From Gammaproteobacteria bacterium (GTDB lineage: Bacteria; Pseudomonadota; Gammaproteobacteria; UBA4575): a stretch of DNA of 64,000 nucleotides. Location: the NCBI GenBank assembly GCA_026706595.1, contig JAPOYL010000011.1, positions 150,645 to 214,644 on the forward strand, written 5' to 3'. This document shows positions 63,952 through 64,000 of the stretch, piece after piece; position 1 is the first letter of the stretch, and the number at the start of each line of letters is the position of its first letter. Under the pieces are notes generated by a model that saw nothing but the letters and a program-made list of their open reading frames with translations, did not search any database and was not told where the DNA came from. The position numbers were made by a program, and so were the translations under genes.

Positions 63952-64000
63952 TGATCTTGTTTTCATCGTTGTCTTGCTTGTGTGTAAGGTAATTTATTGG

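Overview
The window is bacterial. Gene content and order point to a gammaproteobacterium of moderate-to-high G+C. The run tsaE-amiB-mutL-miaA-hfq-hflX-hflK-hflC-(DUF2065)-hisZ-purA, then rnr, then rpsF-rpsR-(DUF2232)-rplI-dnaB, is the classic gammaproteobacterial arrangement. A separate HisZ and an endonuclease-type MutL argue against Enterobacterales. Multiheme cytochromes c and a YeiH-type exporter would suit an environmental, respiring (possibly sulfur- or metal-active) lineage, but the species cannot be named from the sequence.

Region 1 (1-30 kb) is core genome, densely packed: the end of pgi, queG, nnr, tsaE, amiB, sohB, a RibD-C reductase, mutL to purA, a DUF411 protein, tRNA-Leu(CAG), rnr, the rpsF-rplI cluster, dnaB, a long-chain acyl-CoA ligase, ispG, a stress-protein/YeiH-exporter block and tRNA-Arg(CCT). 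Odd points are a heptad-repeat tail on ribosomal protein S6, no rlmB between rnr and rpsF, and a 42-residue membrane protein beside an enlarged YeiH.

Region 2 (30-39 kb) is accessory and more AT-rich. It looks like a defence island: a PD-(D/E)xK nuclease and an N6-adenine methylase apparently split by one missing base in a C6 run, then a TcmP / three-Cys-motif (DUF5131) pair and a Dam-like methylase. Next come a structured repeat element, a nuclease of the SNase family cut short by an in-frame stop, and a BRCT-domain protein.

Region 3 (39-64 kb) is a surface and export region. It has orphan ABC substrate-binding proteins, a porin, three TbpB/Slam-type surface lipoproteins with a barrel-less Slam N-terminal domain, and a membrane electron-transfer module (monoheme DUF3365 protein, 11-heme cytochrome c, and a GPP34 domain fused to a b-type cytochrome-like membrane domain). 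It also has two large autotransporters that share an apparently identical 1.7-kb 3' module but carry different passengers. Both autotransporters have an upstream ATG followed at once by a poly-C run (C9 and C17), and one lipoprotein has an internal G9 run. Together with the C6/C8 runs in the restriction-modification genes, this suggests a set of phase-variable (contingency) loci.

Three copies of a roughly 125-150 bp element with covarying stems (near 36.7, 50.3 and 54.1 kb) form a probable structured RNA or mobile-RNA family that I could not identify with certainty. All functions are read from motifs and remembered family features; no searches were run.
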